The translations under genes and the position numbers were made by a program. A DNA stretch of 11,976 nucleotides from CAYNEI01 sp964396185 (GTDB lineage Archaea; Thermoplasmatota; SW-10-69-26), in assembly GCA_964396185.1 (NCBI GenBank), contig CAYNEI010000067.1:1-11976 (forward strand). Reading direction: 5' to 3'. Position 1 is the stretch's first letter. The number at the start of each line of letters is the position of its first letter. A model generated the notes under the pieces. The model was not told the origin of the DNA. It saw nothing but the letters and a program-made list of their open reading frames with translations, and searched no databases. Below, piece after piece: positions 7,094 to 11,976 of the stretch.

Positions 7094-8341
7094 GTGAGCG
7101 AGCCCGGGCTCCCGAAGGACGCCACGGTGATGACCGTGGCCGAGCTGAACCGATCGGTCAAGGACCTGCTCGAGGGCCAGCCGGTCCTCCAAGACCTCTG
7201 GCTGCGAGCCGAGCTCAGCGGCTACACCGGCCCCCACCACTCCAGCGGCCACCACTACTTCCGCATGAAGGACGACAAGGCCGAGGTGGACTGCGTCATG
7301 TGGCGCGGCCAAGGTGAGCGCCTCTCCTTCACGCCTGAGGATGGCATGGAGGTGCTCGCCCGGGGCAACGCGTCCCTCTACGAGCGCGGCGGTCGTTTCC
7401 AGTTCTACGTGAGCCACATGCAGCCGGCAGGGATGGGGGACCTGCACGCCCGGTACCTGGCGCTCAAGAAGGAGCTCACCGAGGAAGGCCTCTTCGAGCA
7501 GGCCCGCAAGCGACCGATCCCGAGCTTCGCGCTCAGCATCGGTGTGGTCACGAGCAAGGGTGCTGCTGCCCTCCAGGATGTCCTCAACGTCCTCTCACGC
7601 CGCAGCCCCCACGTCCACGCGCTGCTGGCACCTGCCAAGGTCCAGGGGGACGGGGCTGCTGAGACCGTGGCCCAGGCCATCGAGCAGCTCAACCAGCACG
7701 CCGCCGCCGGCCATCCGCTCGACGTCATCCTCGTGGTGCGTGGCGGCGGGTCGCTCGAGGACCTCTGGGCCTTCAACGAGGAGGTGGCGGTCCGCGCGGT
7801 GGCTGAGAGCAGGATCCCGGTGATCGCGGGGGTGGGCCACGAGACGGACACGACCCTGATCGATCTCGCAGCAGACGCACGCGCCCCGACCCCCAGCGCG
7901 GCAGCCGAGCTCGCAGCCCCGAGCCGGGACGAGGTGCTCGCCCAGCTCACCGATCGCCAGCGGACGCTGATCCACCGCATGGACGCCCGCCTCTCGCATG
8001 CCCGCACGCGCCTGGAAGGCTTGGCCGACCGGCCAGTGCTCAACCGGCCCGAGGCGCTCTTCGCGGATGCCCGCCAACGCACAGACGAGCTCGCCACACG
8101 CCTGCCCGCCTCTGTCGAGCTCTTGATCGAGCGGGCCCAGGCCACGCTCGCCCAAAACGCAGCCACCCTCGACGCGCTGAGCCCCCTCAAGGTGCTCTCC
8201 CGCGGCTACGCCGTCGTCCAGCGGGATGGCCAAGCCATCACCTCCATCCAGGACGTCCAGGCCGGTGAGCGCTTGGACGTACGCGTCACCGACGGTACGA
8301 TCACCACGCAAGTCGACTCCACCCAGGAGGCCCCCCCATGA
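7094..8341 (+). CDS. xseA: Exodeoxyribonuclease VII large subunit
   Basis: The catalytic subunit of exonuclease VII degrades single-stranded DNA to oligonucleotides in repair and recombination. The 415-residue product has an N-terminal OB fold (about 12-115; TVAELNRSVKDLLE, GHHYFRMKD), the central nuclease domain with VRGGGSLEDLWAFNEE (215-230) and VGHETDTTLIDLAADARAPTPSAAAE (246 onward), a coiled-coil region (about 280-350), and the C-terminal LSPLKVLSRGYAVV motif. All hallmark motifs are intact and the length is near the family norm (about 400-450). GTG 7094 is chosen over an ATG-like upstream extension because the TATA box sits 27 bases before it and the intervening upstream residues do not match the family. 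It is followed by xseB with a 4-base ATGA overlap. ExoVII is mainly bacterial but occurs in some euryarchaea. Confidence 0.95.
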   Translation: MSEPGLPKDATVMTVAELNRSVKDLLEGQPVLQDLWLRAELSGYTGPHHSSGHHYFRMKDDKAEVDCVMWRGQGERLSFTPEDGMEVLARGNASLYERGGRFQFYVSHMQPAGMGDLHARYLALKKELTEEGLFEQARKRPIPSFALSIGVVTSKGAAALQDVLNVLSRRSPHVHALLAPAKVQGDGAAETVAQAIEQLNQHAAAGHPLDVILVVRGGGSLEDLWAFNEEVAVRAVAESRIPVIAGVGHETDTTLIDLAADARAPTPSAAAELAAPSRDEVLAQLTDRQRTLIHRMDARLSHARTRLEGLADRPVLNRPEALFADARQRTDELATRLPASVELLIERAQATLAQNAATLDALSPLKVLSRGYAVVQRDGQAITSIQDVQAGERLDVRVTDGTITTQVDSTQEAPP

Positions 8342-8637
8342 CCAAGGAACACGAGCAGCGATCCCTGGCCGATCAACCAGATAACCAAGATGAAGACGAG
8401 CCCAGCGACCCTCCCGCCGAGGACCCCGAGTACGAGGAGGTCCCCTTCGAGCAAGCCGTCGAGGACCTCGAAGGCATCGTGCGCGAGCTCGAGTCAGGTG
8501 ATTTGGCCCTCGAGGACGCCATGGACCGCTTCGAGACCGGGCTCCAGCTCGTCAAGGCCTGCCGAGCCAAGCTGAGCCGAGCTGAACTCAGAGTGGAGGA
8601 GCTGCAAGCCAACGGCGAAACCACAGAACTTGAGTAG
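8338..8637 (+). CDS. xseB: Exodeoxyribonuclease VII small subunit
   Basis: This 99-residue partner of XseA binds the large subunit's coiled coil. The conserved core is PFEQAVEDLEGIVRELESGDLALEDAMDRFETGLQLVKACRAKL (about residues 37-80), a near-textbook XseB helical hairpin. The first ~35 residues form a very acidic, Asp/Glu/Pro-rich extension absent from typical ~70-80-residue XseB proteins; its role is unknown. The ATG overlaps the xseA stop (ATGA), which points to translational coupling and stoichiometric production. Confidence 0.93.
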   Translation: MTKEHEQRSLADQPDNQDEDEPSDPPAEDPEYEEVPFEQAVEDLEGIVRELESGDLALEDAMDRFETGLQLVKACRAKLSRAELRVEELQANGETTELE

Positions 8638-8663
8638 GGCGGAACCGGCCGACCGGATCGTGA

Positions 8664-8770
8664 ACCGCGGAGACGCGGAGAACGCGAAGGTCGCGGAGCC
8701 GCTTCAAGGAGACACGGGGGACCGGCTGTTCGGTCCTCTGCGTCCCCCGCGCTCTCCGCGACTCCGCGGT
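8664..8770. repeat. Long imperfect palindrome between xseB and the traB-like gene
   Basis: The left arm, 8664-8690 (beginning ACCGCGGAGACGCGGAGA), pairs with the right arm, 8744-8770 (ending TCCGCGACTCCGCGGT), at 23 of 27 positions. Inside it lies a second hairpin, GGACCG with CGGTCC around a GCTGTT loop (about 8729-8744). The CCGCGGAGACGCGGAG string resembles a dispersed intergenic repeat seen in many prokaryotes; that resemblance is from memory and unchecked. It could act as a terminator or processing site after xseB. Confidence 0.65.
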
Positions 8771-8805
8771 GACCTGGCAGAGCCAGGGGGTCCGGCCCGA
8801 AAGCC

Positions 8806-8812
8806 CCTTATC
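8806..8812 (+). promoter_or_regulatory. TATA box for the traB-like gene
   Basis: CCTTATC, centred 30 bases upstream of ATG 8839, with no ribosome binding site between. It predicts a leaderless or nearly leaderless mRNA that is independent of xseAB. Confidence 0.5.
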
Positions 8813-8838
8813 ACCCGCCCTCCTCACGCCTCCACTGG

Positions 8839-9585
8839 ATGCCTGAACACCTCCCCGAGGCCGGCGATCCGACCCTCGAGCCCGCCGTGCTCATCCTCGG
8901 CACCGCGCACGTCGTGCCTCTGCGGGCAGCGATCCAGCACCACATCTTCGAGTTCGACCCAGGTGCTGTGGCCCTCGAGCTCGACCGGGGCAGGCTCCAG
9001 GGCCTCCTTGCGCCCCCAGAGAAGCGGGACAAGCCTGGCCTCGGCTACGGCTTGATCGCGAAGTTCCAGGAGCGAGTGGCAGACGATCTCGGCGGGGAGG
9101 TCGGCGATGAGATGCTGGCTGCCCGCGAGGCCGGCATGCTGCTCGGCGTGCCCGTGGCCCTGGTGGACAAGCCCGCTGACGAGACCATGCGCCGGCTGTT
9201 CAAGGAGATGAGCTGGTGGGAGCGCATCAAGCTCTTCGGCTCCCTGGTGGCCAGCTTCCTGCCCGGCACTGGCATGCAGGACGAGCTTCAGCGCGCCCTG
9301 GACGGCGACCCCACCCTCGTCGAGGAGGTCACCGACCGGTTCCCGACGGTCAAACGCGTGCTCATCGACGAGCGCGACGAGCACATGGCCGCGCGCACGG
9401 TCGCGCTGGCCAGCGAGTACGGCCGCATCGTGCTCGTCGTGGGCGACGCGCACGTTCCAGGCATCCACCAGGAGCTGGCCAGCCACCTCGAGGATGTGCA
9501 CGCCGTGCGCGTTCGCGACTTGCGCGCGTTCGCTCCGACGCAGGCCGCCTTCCAAGTGGAAGTGACCGAGCCGGTCGAGGAGTAG
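8839..9585 (+). CDS. TraB/PrgY/GumN-family protein
   Basis: This 248-residue protein carries the family's repeated GTAH/GDAH motifs: LILGTAHVV (18-26), VALELDRGRLQGL (44-56), VALVDKP (106-112), DERDEHMA (177-184) and VLVVGDAHVPGI (198-209). The family includes bacterial pheromone-shutdown TraB and is related to Tiki/EreA-type putative metallohydrolases; the conserved His and acidic residues are present. Most euryarchaeal TraB proteins carry an additional C-terminal membrane domain. Here the protein stops after the soluble core, so it is the short, apparently cytoplasmic version. It is preceded by its own TATA-like box and converges on the 67-residue gene with an 11-base gap. The function in archaea is not established. 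Confidence 0.88.
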   Translation: MPEHLPEAGDPTLEPAVLILGTAHVVPLRAAIQHHIFEFDPGAVALELDRGRLQGLLAPPEKRDKPGLGYGLIAKFQERVADDLGGEVGDEMLAAREAGMLLGVPVALVDKPADETMRRLFKEMSWWERIKLFGSLVASFLPGTGMQDELQRALDGDPTLVEEVTDRFPTVKRVLIDERDEHMAARTVALASEYGRIVLVVGDAHVPGIHQELASHLEDVHAVRVRDLRAFAPTQAAFQVEVTEPVEE

Positions 9586-9596
9586 GGCAGCACCGG

Positions 9597-9800
9597 TTAG
9601 CTCTCGATCACGCGCTGGAGGTTGTCCTCCATCTCGTCCAAGAGCTCCTTGCACCGGCGGACGTGTCTGAGCGCCTCCTTGGCGCTCTCGGTCTCCACGG
9701 TCCAGGTCAGCAGGGTGTTGATGTCCTGCATGCTCTTCTCGAGCGCGAGATCGATGGCGTCCTTGCGCAGGTCCTGGCCGTCGTGTTGGCTCACCTTCAT
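9597..9800 (-). CDS. Small helical protein, 67 residues, unknown function
   Basis: It starts MKVSQHDGQDLRKDAIDLAL and continues as amphipathic helix (SAKEALRHVRRCKELLDEME) to the stop. It is predicted to be two or three helices, strongly charged, with one Cys and no signal peptide or membrane segment. The ATG at 9798-9800 overlaps the metalloprotease stop as ATGA, so it is almost certainly co-translated with that gene. The same frame stays open further upstream, but that part is Arg/Pro/Gly-rich shadow of the metalloprotease gene. I recognise no family. A cytoplasmic helical bundle or partner protein is plausible. Confidence 0.75.
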   Translation of the reverse strand: MKVSQHDGQDLRKDAIDLALEKSMQDINTLLTWTVETESAKEALRHVRRCKELLDEMEDNLQRVIES

Positions 9801-10585
9801 GTCGATCCCTCTTGGACGGCGCGCATGTCCGCTAGGTCGTTGCTGTCGAACTCCCAGGGGACGTCTTGCCCCAGGACCAGGCTCTCTAGCCCGCCTCGGC
9901 CCTCCACGGCCCAGTACATCACGGAGTTCTCGTTGGCTGAGTGGCCCTCGCCTTCGTTCTGCGGGGTCTCGGAGTCCGGATCCCGGGTCATCTCGTGGGG
10001 GGATTGCATGGGCAATGGGCTGTTCACGAGGCCCAGCAGGTGGCCGGCCTCGTGGATCGTCACCGCTCGGCTGACTTCCCACTGGTGGACCCGGTTGGGG
10101 CACAGGACGGCTCCGTTCTCGCACGTGATCTCCGAGATGCGGCCCATGAAGATCGCGAAGGCGTCCGGATCGTAGGCGATGCCGGCCACGCTCTCCTGCT
10201 CGAACTTCCCGTCGACGAACAGCGCGTGCATGACGACCTCGCTCTCCGAGTCCTGGAGGTTCTGGTGCTCTCTGTGCAGCTCGACGAGCTCGTTGAGGCT
10301 GTAGCTGTACTGCTGGCCTTTGGCTTCGAGGCTGGCTGAGCTGCGGATCTCCACCCGCTTGCCGTTGACGCCGAGCTCGCTCTTGATGTCGTTGAGTGCA
10401 CGCTGATCCGGCTTCGCGCCGGGGGCGTGGTCGAGCTCGATGACCAGGGTGCGATCGTCGCCCAGGTAGGTCTGGTACTTGGATCCAGGCCCCCCAGAGA
10501 TCCCTCCGTTGAGGACCTCCGCGCAGCCAGCCAGGCTGATCAGGGCGACCATGGCCAGGCCCAACAACGGTCGGTTCGTCCGCAC
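9797..10585 (-). CDS. Lipoprotein zinc metalloprotease (HExxH, matrixin-like)
   Basis: This 262-residue secreted protease is probably lipid-anchored. From GTG 10585, the hydrophobic LLGLAMVALISLAG leads to the lipobox Cys21. The zinc site is HEAGHLLGLVN (178-188), followed by PMQSPHEM, a downstream His215 and the Met-turn-like SVMYWAVE (221-228). This matches a metzincin subgroup with HExxHxxGLVN and a late MYW motif; the usual third His/Asp directly after the G-x-x is Asn188 here, so the third ligand may be His197 or His215. Cys155 and Cys162 could form a disulfide. The GTG is chosen because a GTTTAAC box is centred 29 bases upstream and the start places the signal peptide correctly; the longer frame to 10699 adds Arg/Gly-rich residues that would spoil it. 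It forms an operon with the 67-residue gene. The target is unknown. Confidence 0.85.
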   Translation of the reverse strand: MRTNRPLLGLAMVALISLAGCAEVLNGGISGGPGSKYQTYLGDDRTLVIELDHAPGAKPDQRALNDIKSELGVNGKRVEIRSSASLEAKGQQYSYSLNELVELHREHQNLQDSESEVVMHALFVDGKFEQESVAGIAYDPDAFAIFMGRISEITCENGAVLCPNRVHQWEVSRAVTIHEAGHLLGLVNSPLPMQSPHEMTRDPDSETPQNEGEGHSANENSVMYWAVEGRGGLESLVLGQDVPWEFDSNDLADMRAVQEGST

Positions 10586-10610
10586 GAGTCCATCCAGGCC
10601 AGGCCCCGAG

Positions 10611-10617
10611 GTTAAAC
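10611..10617 (-). promoter_or_regulatory. TATA box for the metalloprotease unit
   Basis: GTTTAAC on the minus strand, centred 29 bases before GTG 10585. It supports a leaderless GTG start. Confidence 0.55.
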
Positions 10618-10623
10618 TTTCTT

Positions 10624-10643
10624 GTTTCGCCTTCGGGCGAGAC
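10624..10643. repeat. UUCG-tetraloop hairpin
   Basis: GTTTCGCC at 10624-10631 pairs over 8 bp (one T-G wobble) with GGCGAGAC at 10636-10643 around TTCG. On the plus strand it is a stable cUUCGg hairpin. It lies just upstream of the metalloprotease promoter. Terminator, RNA-processing or operator roles are all possible. Confidence 0.5.
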
Positions 10644-10690
10644 CGTGCGCGGCCGCCGCCGCGCCTGGCCCGCCTGCCGCGCAGAACCGT

Positions 10691-10950
10691 CGCGCCCAAG
10701 GCCGCTCTACCAAGAGCGAAGCAGCCTTGCCAGAGCGCAAGCCCTGCTCCTCCGGTTCAAATCCCCAAATCTAGAGCCCGAGGGCCGGCTCGCCAGAGCC
10801 GGAAGCAAGCGCTCGCGAGAGCGCAAGCCCTGTTCTACCGATTCGAATCCCCCCGGTAGAGCGCGCCCGAGGGCCGGCTCGCCAGAGCCGGAAGCAAGCG
10901 CTCGCCAGAGCGCAAGCCCTGTTCTGTCGATTCGAATCGCCTCGGGCGCG
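10691..10950. repeat. Structured tandem array, ~89-bp units (two near-identical, one diverged)
   Basis: Two cores of about 74 bases start at 10777 and 10866 (period 89) and differ at only a few positions. A diverged copy starts near 10695. Each unit has hairpin 1 (CCGGCTC, loop GCCA, GAGCCGG; 10785-10802 and 10874-10891), hairpin 2 (GCGCTC, loop GCGA or GCCA, GAGCGC; 10809-10824 and 10898-10913), a shared CAAGCCCTG string, and a palindromic ATTCGAAT T-loop-like motif. In the diverged copy hairpin 1 becomes CGCTCT, loop ACCA, AGAGCG (10703-10718): both sides changed and pairing is kept. No convincing protein is encoded here. This array and its flanks fill the 392-base gap between the metalloprotease start and the tRNA. 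Confidence 0.8.
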
Positions 10951-10997
10951 TTCGCTCCCTCATCGTAGAGCAGCGAACGCGCCCGAGGGGATTCGAA
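10931..10997. repeat. Inverted repeat duplicating the tRNA-Arg 3' region
   Basis: The arms 10931-10956 and 10972-10997 are reverse complements at 25 of 26 positions, including an uninterrupted 17-bp run, around a 15-base loop. The right arm is the tRNA's T-loop, acceptor 3' strand, discriminator and six trailer bases. The left arm is an inverted copy of all of these, so the duplication was of DNA rather than of mature tRNA. Confidence 0.85.
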
Positions 10998-11052
10998 CCC
11001 CCGATCCCTGGCTTAGGAGGCCAGTGCCATATCCGGGCTTGGCTACGAGCGC
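10978..11052 (-). tRNA. tRNA-Arg(CCU)
   Basis: A full 75-base cloverleaf on the minus strand. The acceptor is GCGCTCG with CGGGCGC (one T-G wobble) and discriminator G. The D-stem is GCCA/TGGC with a GG-containing loop. The anticodon stem is CTGGC/GCCAG with loop CTCCTAA, giving anticodon CCT at 11015-11017, which reads AGG. A 5-base variable loop follows. The T-arm is GGGGG, TTCGAAT, CCCCT. There is no intron and no encoded CCA, as usual in archaea. Promoter TATA-like sequence lies 31 bases upstream. The gene is flanked by inverted copies of its own segments. Confidence 0.95.
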
Positions 11053-11078
11053 AGTGCGGGAAGTGGCACTGGCCTCCT
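11015..11078. repeat. Inverted repeat duplicating the tRNA D-stem to anticodon
   Basis: AGGAGGCCAGTGCCA at 11015-11029, inside the tRNA gene, is perfectly complementary to TGGCACTGGCCTCCT at 11064-11078 in its 5' flank, with a 34-base spacer. The duplicated segment runs from the 3' strand of the D-stem to the last base of the anticodon. Confidence 0.8.
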
Positions 11079-11079
11079 G

Positions 11080-11086
11080 CATAAAA
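11080..11086 (-). promoter_or_regulatory. TATA box for tRNA-Arg
   Basis: TTTTATG on the minus strand, centred 31 bases before the mature tRNA 5' end, which predicts a leader of about four bases. The box overlaps the loop of a second inverted repeat (GGCACTGGCCT at 11065-11075 with AGGCCGGTGCC at 11086-11096, one mismatch). Confidence 0.6.
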
Positions 11087-11101
11087 GGCCGGTGCCCATC
11101 C

Positions 11102-11294
11102 TCGGGCCAGGCATCCACCGCGGCACTGGCCCGAGGGCGCCACGAGCCGCAACGACCGCGAAGAGGCTCGTGTGTGTCATCGGCCCGGTCGGTGACCACG
11201 AAGCCGGGCCGAGGGCGCCACGAGCCGCAACGACCGCGAAGAGGCTCGTGTGTGTCATCGGGCCAGGCATCCACCGTGGCACTGGCCCGAGGGC
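11102..11294. repeat. 78-bp tandem array with variable and constant hairpins (2.5 units)
   Basis: Units begin at 11102, 11180 and 11258. Each starts with a hairpin of 9-bp stem and 15-base loop (11102-11134, 11180-11212, 11258-11290). Units 1 and 3 have stem TCGGGCCAG/CTGGCCCGA and loops differing by one base. Unit 2 has stem TCGGCCCGG/CCGGGCCGA and a wholly different loop. Units 1 and 2 continue with an identical half holding CACGAGCC/GGCTCGTG (11141-11172 and 11219-11250, 16-base loop). Positions 11131-11183 and 11209-11261 are identical over 53 bases. The last hairpin ends 14 bases after the reductase stop and could also serve as its terminator. No credible gene is present. Confidence 0.9.
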
Positions 11295-11304
11295 ACCTGC
11301 GACA

Positions 11305-11976
11305 TCAGTCGTAGCCCCAGAACTTCTCGTACCGCACATCCTCGCGGGCCACCCCCATGCCGACGAGCATGCCTTGGACGTCCTGGACGAGCGATGGGCT
11401 GCCGCAGACGTAGTACACCGGGTCTTGGATCCCTTGGCTGACCGATGCGAGCATGGCCTGGTCGATGCGACCTTGTGGGCCGTCCCACGAGGTCCCTGGC
11501 GGCTCGCGAGTGAGGGTGTGGCTGATCTCGAAGCGCGGGTTGGCCTGAGCAAGCTCCTCAAGGTGGTCGCGGTAGGCGATCTCCTCCTGGGCTTGGTTCG
11601 TGTAGAGCAGGCGCACCGGGATGTCGAGCTCGCGGTCGGTAGCGTACTCGGCCATGCCCTTGAGCGGCGTGATACCGATGCCGCCGGCCACGAAGATGGC
11701 TGGCCGGTCGGGGTCGAGGACGAAGTCGCCTTGTGGGCCCTCGACGAGGACCTGGTCCCCGGGTTCAAGCGCCTCGAAAGCCTGTTTCCACGGGCTCTCT
11801 GAAAGGCGCACCCCGTAGGCCAGGTGATCCCGGGTGGGCGAGCTGGCCAGGCTCATGGGGCGGTAGTCCTCGTAGGGCTCGTCCTCGTCGGGGCTGCGCA
11901 AAGAGAGGTAGGTGTACTGGACCGGCTCGAAGGAGAAGCCAGGGTGGCGGGTCACGCGGATGCCGTGGCACGTGGG
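11305..11976 (-). CDS. FAD/NAD(P)-binding ferredoxin reductase-like oxidoreductase (5' end outside window)
   Basis: A flavin reductase of the FNR superfamily, which passes electrons between NAD(P)H and a protein or small acceptor through FAD. Visible motifs in order are a strand of the FAD barrel (FSFEPVQYTYLSLRSP), the FAD-binding RPMSLASSP, the pyrophosphate-binding GGIGITPLKGM, a ribose/nicotinamide segment YYVCGSPSLVQDV, and the C-terminal YEKFWGYD. No 2Fe-2S cysteine cluster is present in the visible part. A GTG at 11953-11955 is possible but would remove the first barrel strand, and the frame stays open to the window edge, so the start probably lies outside. It stops just before the 78-bp array. 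The electron partner is unknown. Confidence 0.88.
   Translation of the reverse strand, partial: PTCHGIRVTRHPGFSFEPVQYTYLSLRSPDEDEPYEDYRPMSLASSPTRDHLAYGVRLSESPWKQAFEALEPGDQVLVEGPQGDFVLDPDRPAIFVAGGIGITPLKGMAEYATDRELDIPVRLLYTNQAQEEIAYRDHLEELAQANPRFEISHTLTREPPGTSWDGPQGRIDQAMLASVSQGIQDPVYYVCGSPSLVQDVQGMLVGMGVAREDVRYEKFWGYD

Noticed and set aside
9801..10124. N-terminal extension of the 67-residue gene
   Set aside because: Arg/Pro/Gly-rich shadow of the metalloprotease gene; the ATGA overlap at 9797-9800 gives a natural start.
10898..10950. Second tRNA on the plus strand, using GCGCTCG and CGGGCGC as acceptor arms
   Set aside because: Only about 53 bases separate the ends, with no D-arm, no anticodon arm and a T-stem that does not pair. 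It is better read as a tRNA-derived fragment.
10931..11052. Integrase attachment sites (attL/attR) at the tRNA
   Set aside because: The duplicated tRNA 3' end is inverted rather than direct, it is only tens of bases away, and no integrase gene is present in the window.
10960..11274. Repeat-containing open frames across the 78-bp array and the tRNA
   Set aside because: The frames stay open because 78 is a multiple of three; they run through the tRNA gene and are open on both strands, so they are not credible proteins.
10691..11294. CRISPR array
   Set aside because: Repeats are long (78 and 89 bp), in two or three copies, with internal hairpins and no regular unique spacers; no cas genes are visible.

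Overview
The window is GC-rich and looks archaeal. The supporting signs are a family B DNA polymerase with all archaeal/eukaryal-type motifs, an intronless tRNA-Arg(CCU) without encoded CCA, and TATA-like boxes about 27-31 bases upstream of several start codons with no Shine-Dalgarno sequence, which fits leaderless transcription. A euryarchaeal relative (Thermoplasmatota-like or similar) is my best guess. That placement is inference and needs phylogenetics.

Layout. At 1-1524 (minus) a two-gene unit encodes a bicupin-like VOC ring-cleaving dioxygenase and, overlapping it by 8 bases, an alpha/beta hydrolase (phospholipase/carboxylesterase type) that runs off the left edge. At 1575-4325 (minus) lies a 916-residue secreted, C-terminally anchored multi-Ig-like surface protein. 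The 328-base gap after it holds a candidate 41-residue gene with its own TATA-like box. At 4654-6852 (minus) is DNA polymerase B, and divergent from it at 7094-8637 (plus) are xseA and xseB, overlapping as ATGA. The polB/xseA divergent region carries three dyads and an 11-bp direct repeat. A traB-like gene follows on the plus strand (8839-9585), preceded by a long imperfect palindrome. It converges on a minus-strand pair at 9597-10585: a lipoprotein zinc metalloprotease and a 67-residue helical protein, again ATGA-coupled.

The most unusual part is 10620-11304. A minus-strand tRNA-Arg(CCU) sits between two structured tandem arrays. On one side is an array of about 89 bp, two near-identical units plus a diverged third, each with two tetraloop hairpins. 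On the other side is a 78-bp array of 2.5 units, in which one hairpin stem and its loop are swapped between units while stem length, loop length and pairing are preserved. The tRNA gene is also flanked on both sides by inverted copies of its own segments: the T-arm/acceptor/trailer on one side, and the D-stem to the anticodon on the other. I know of no named element that explains this. The window ends (11305-11976, minus) with an FAD/NAD(P)-binding ferredoxin reductase-like gene that continues past the right edge.

Functionally the centre is a DNA replication/repair block (PolB with ExoVII). The left flank suggests detoxification of electrophiles or aromatics, and the right flank has envelope-linked proteins and the tRNA repeat region. 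Most long open frames antisense to these genes are shadows produced by high GC content.
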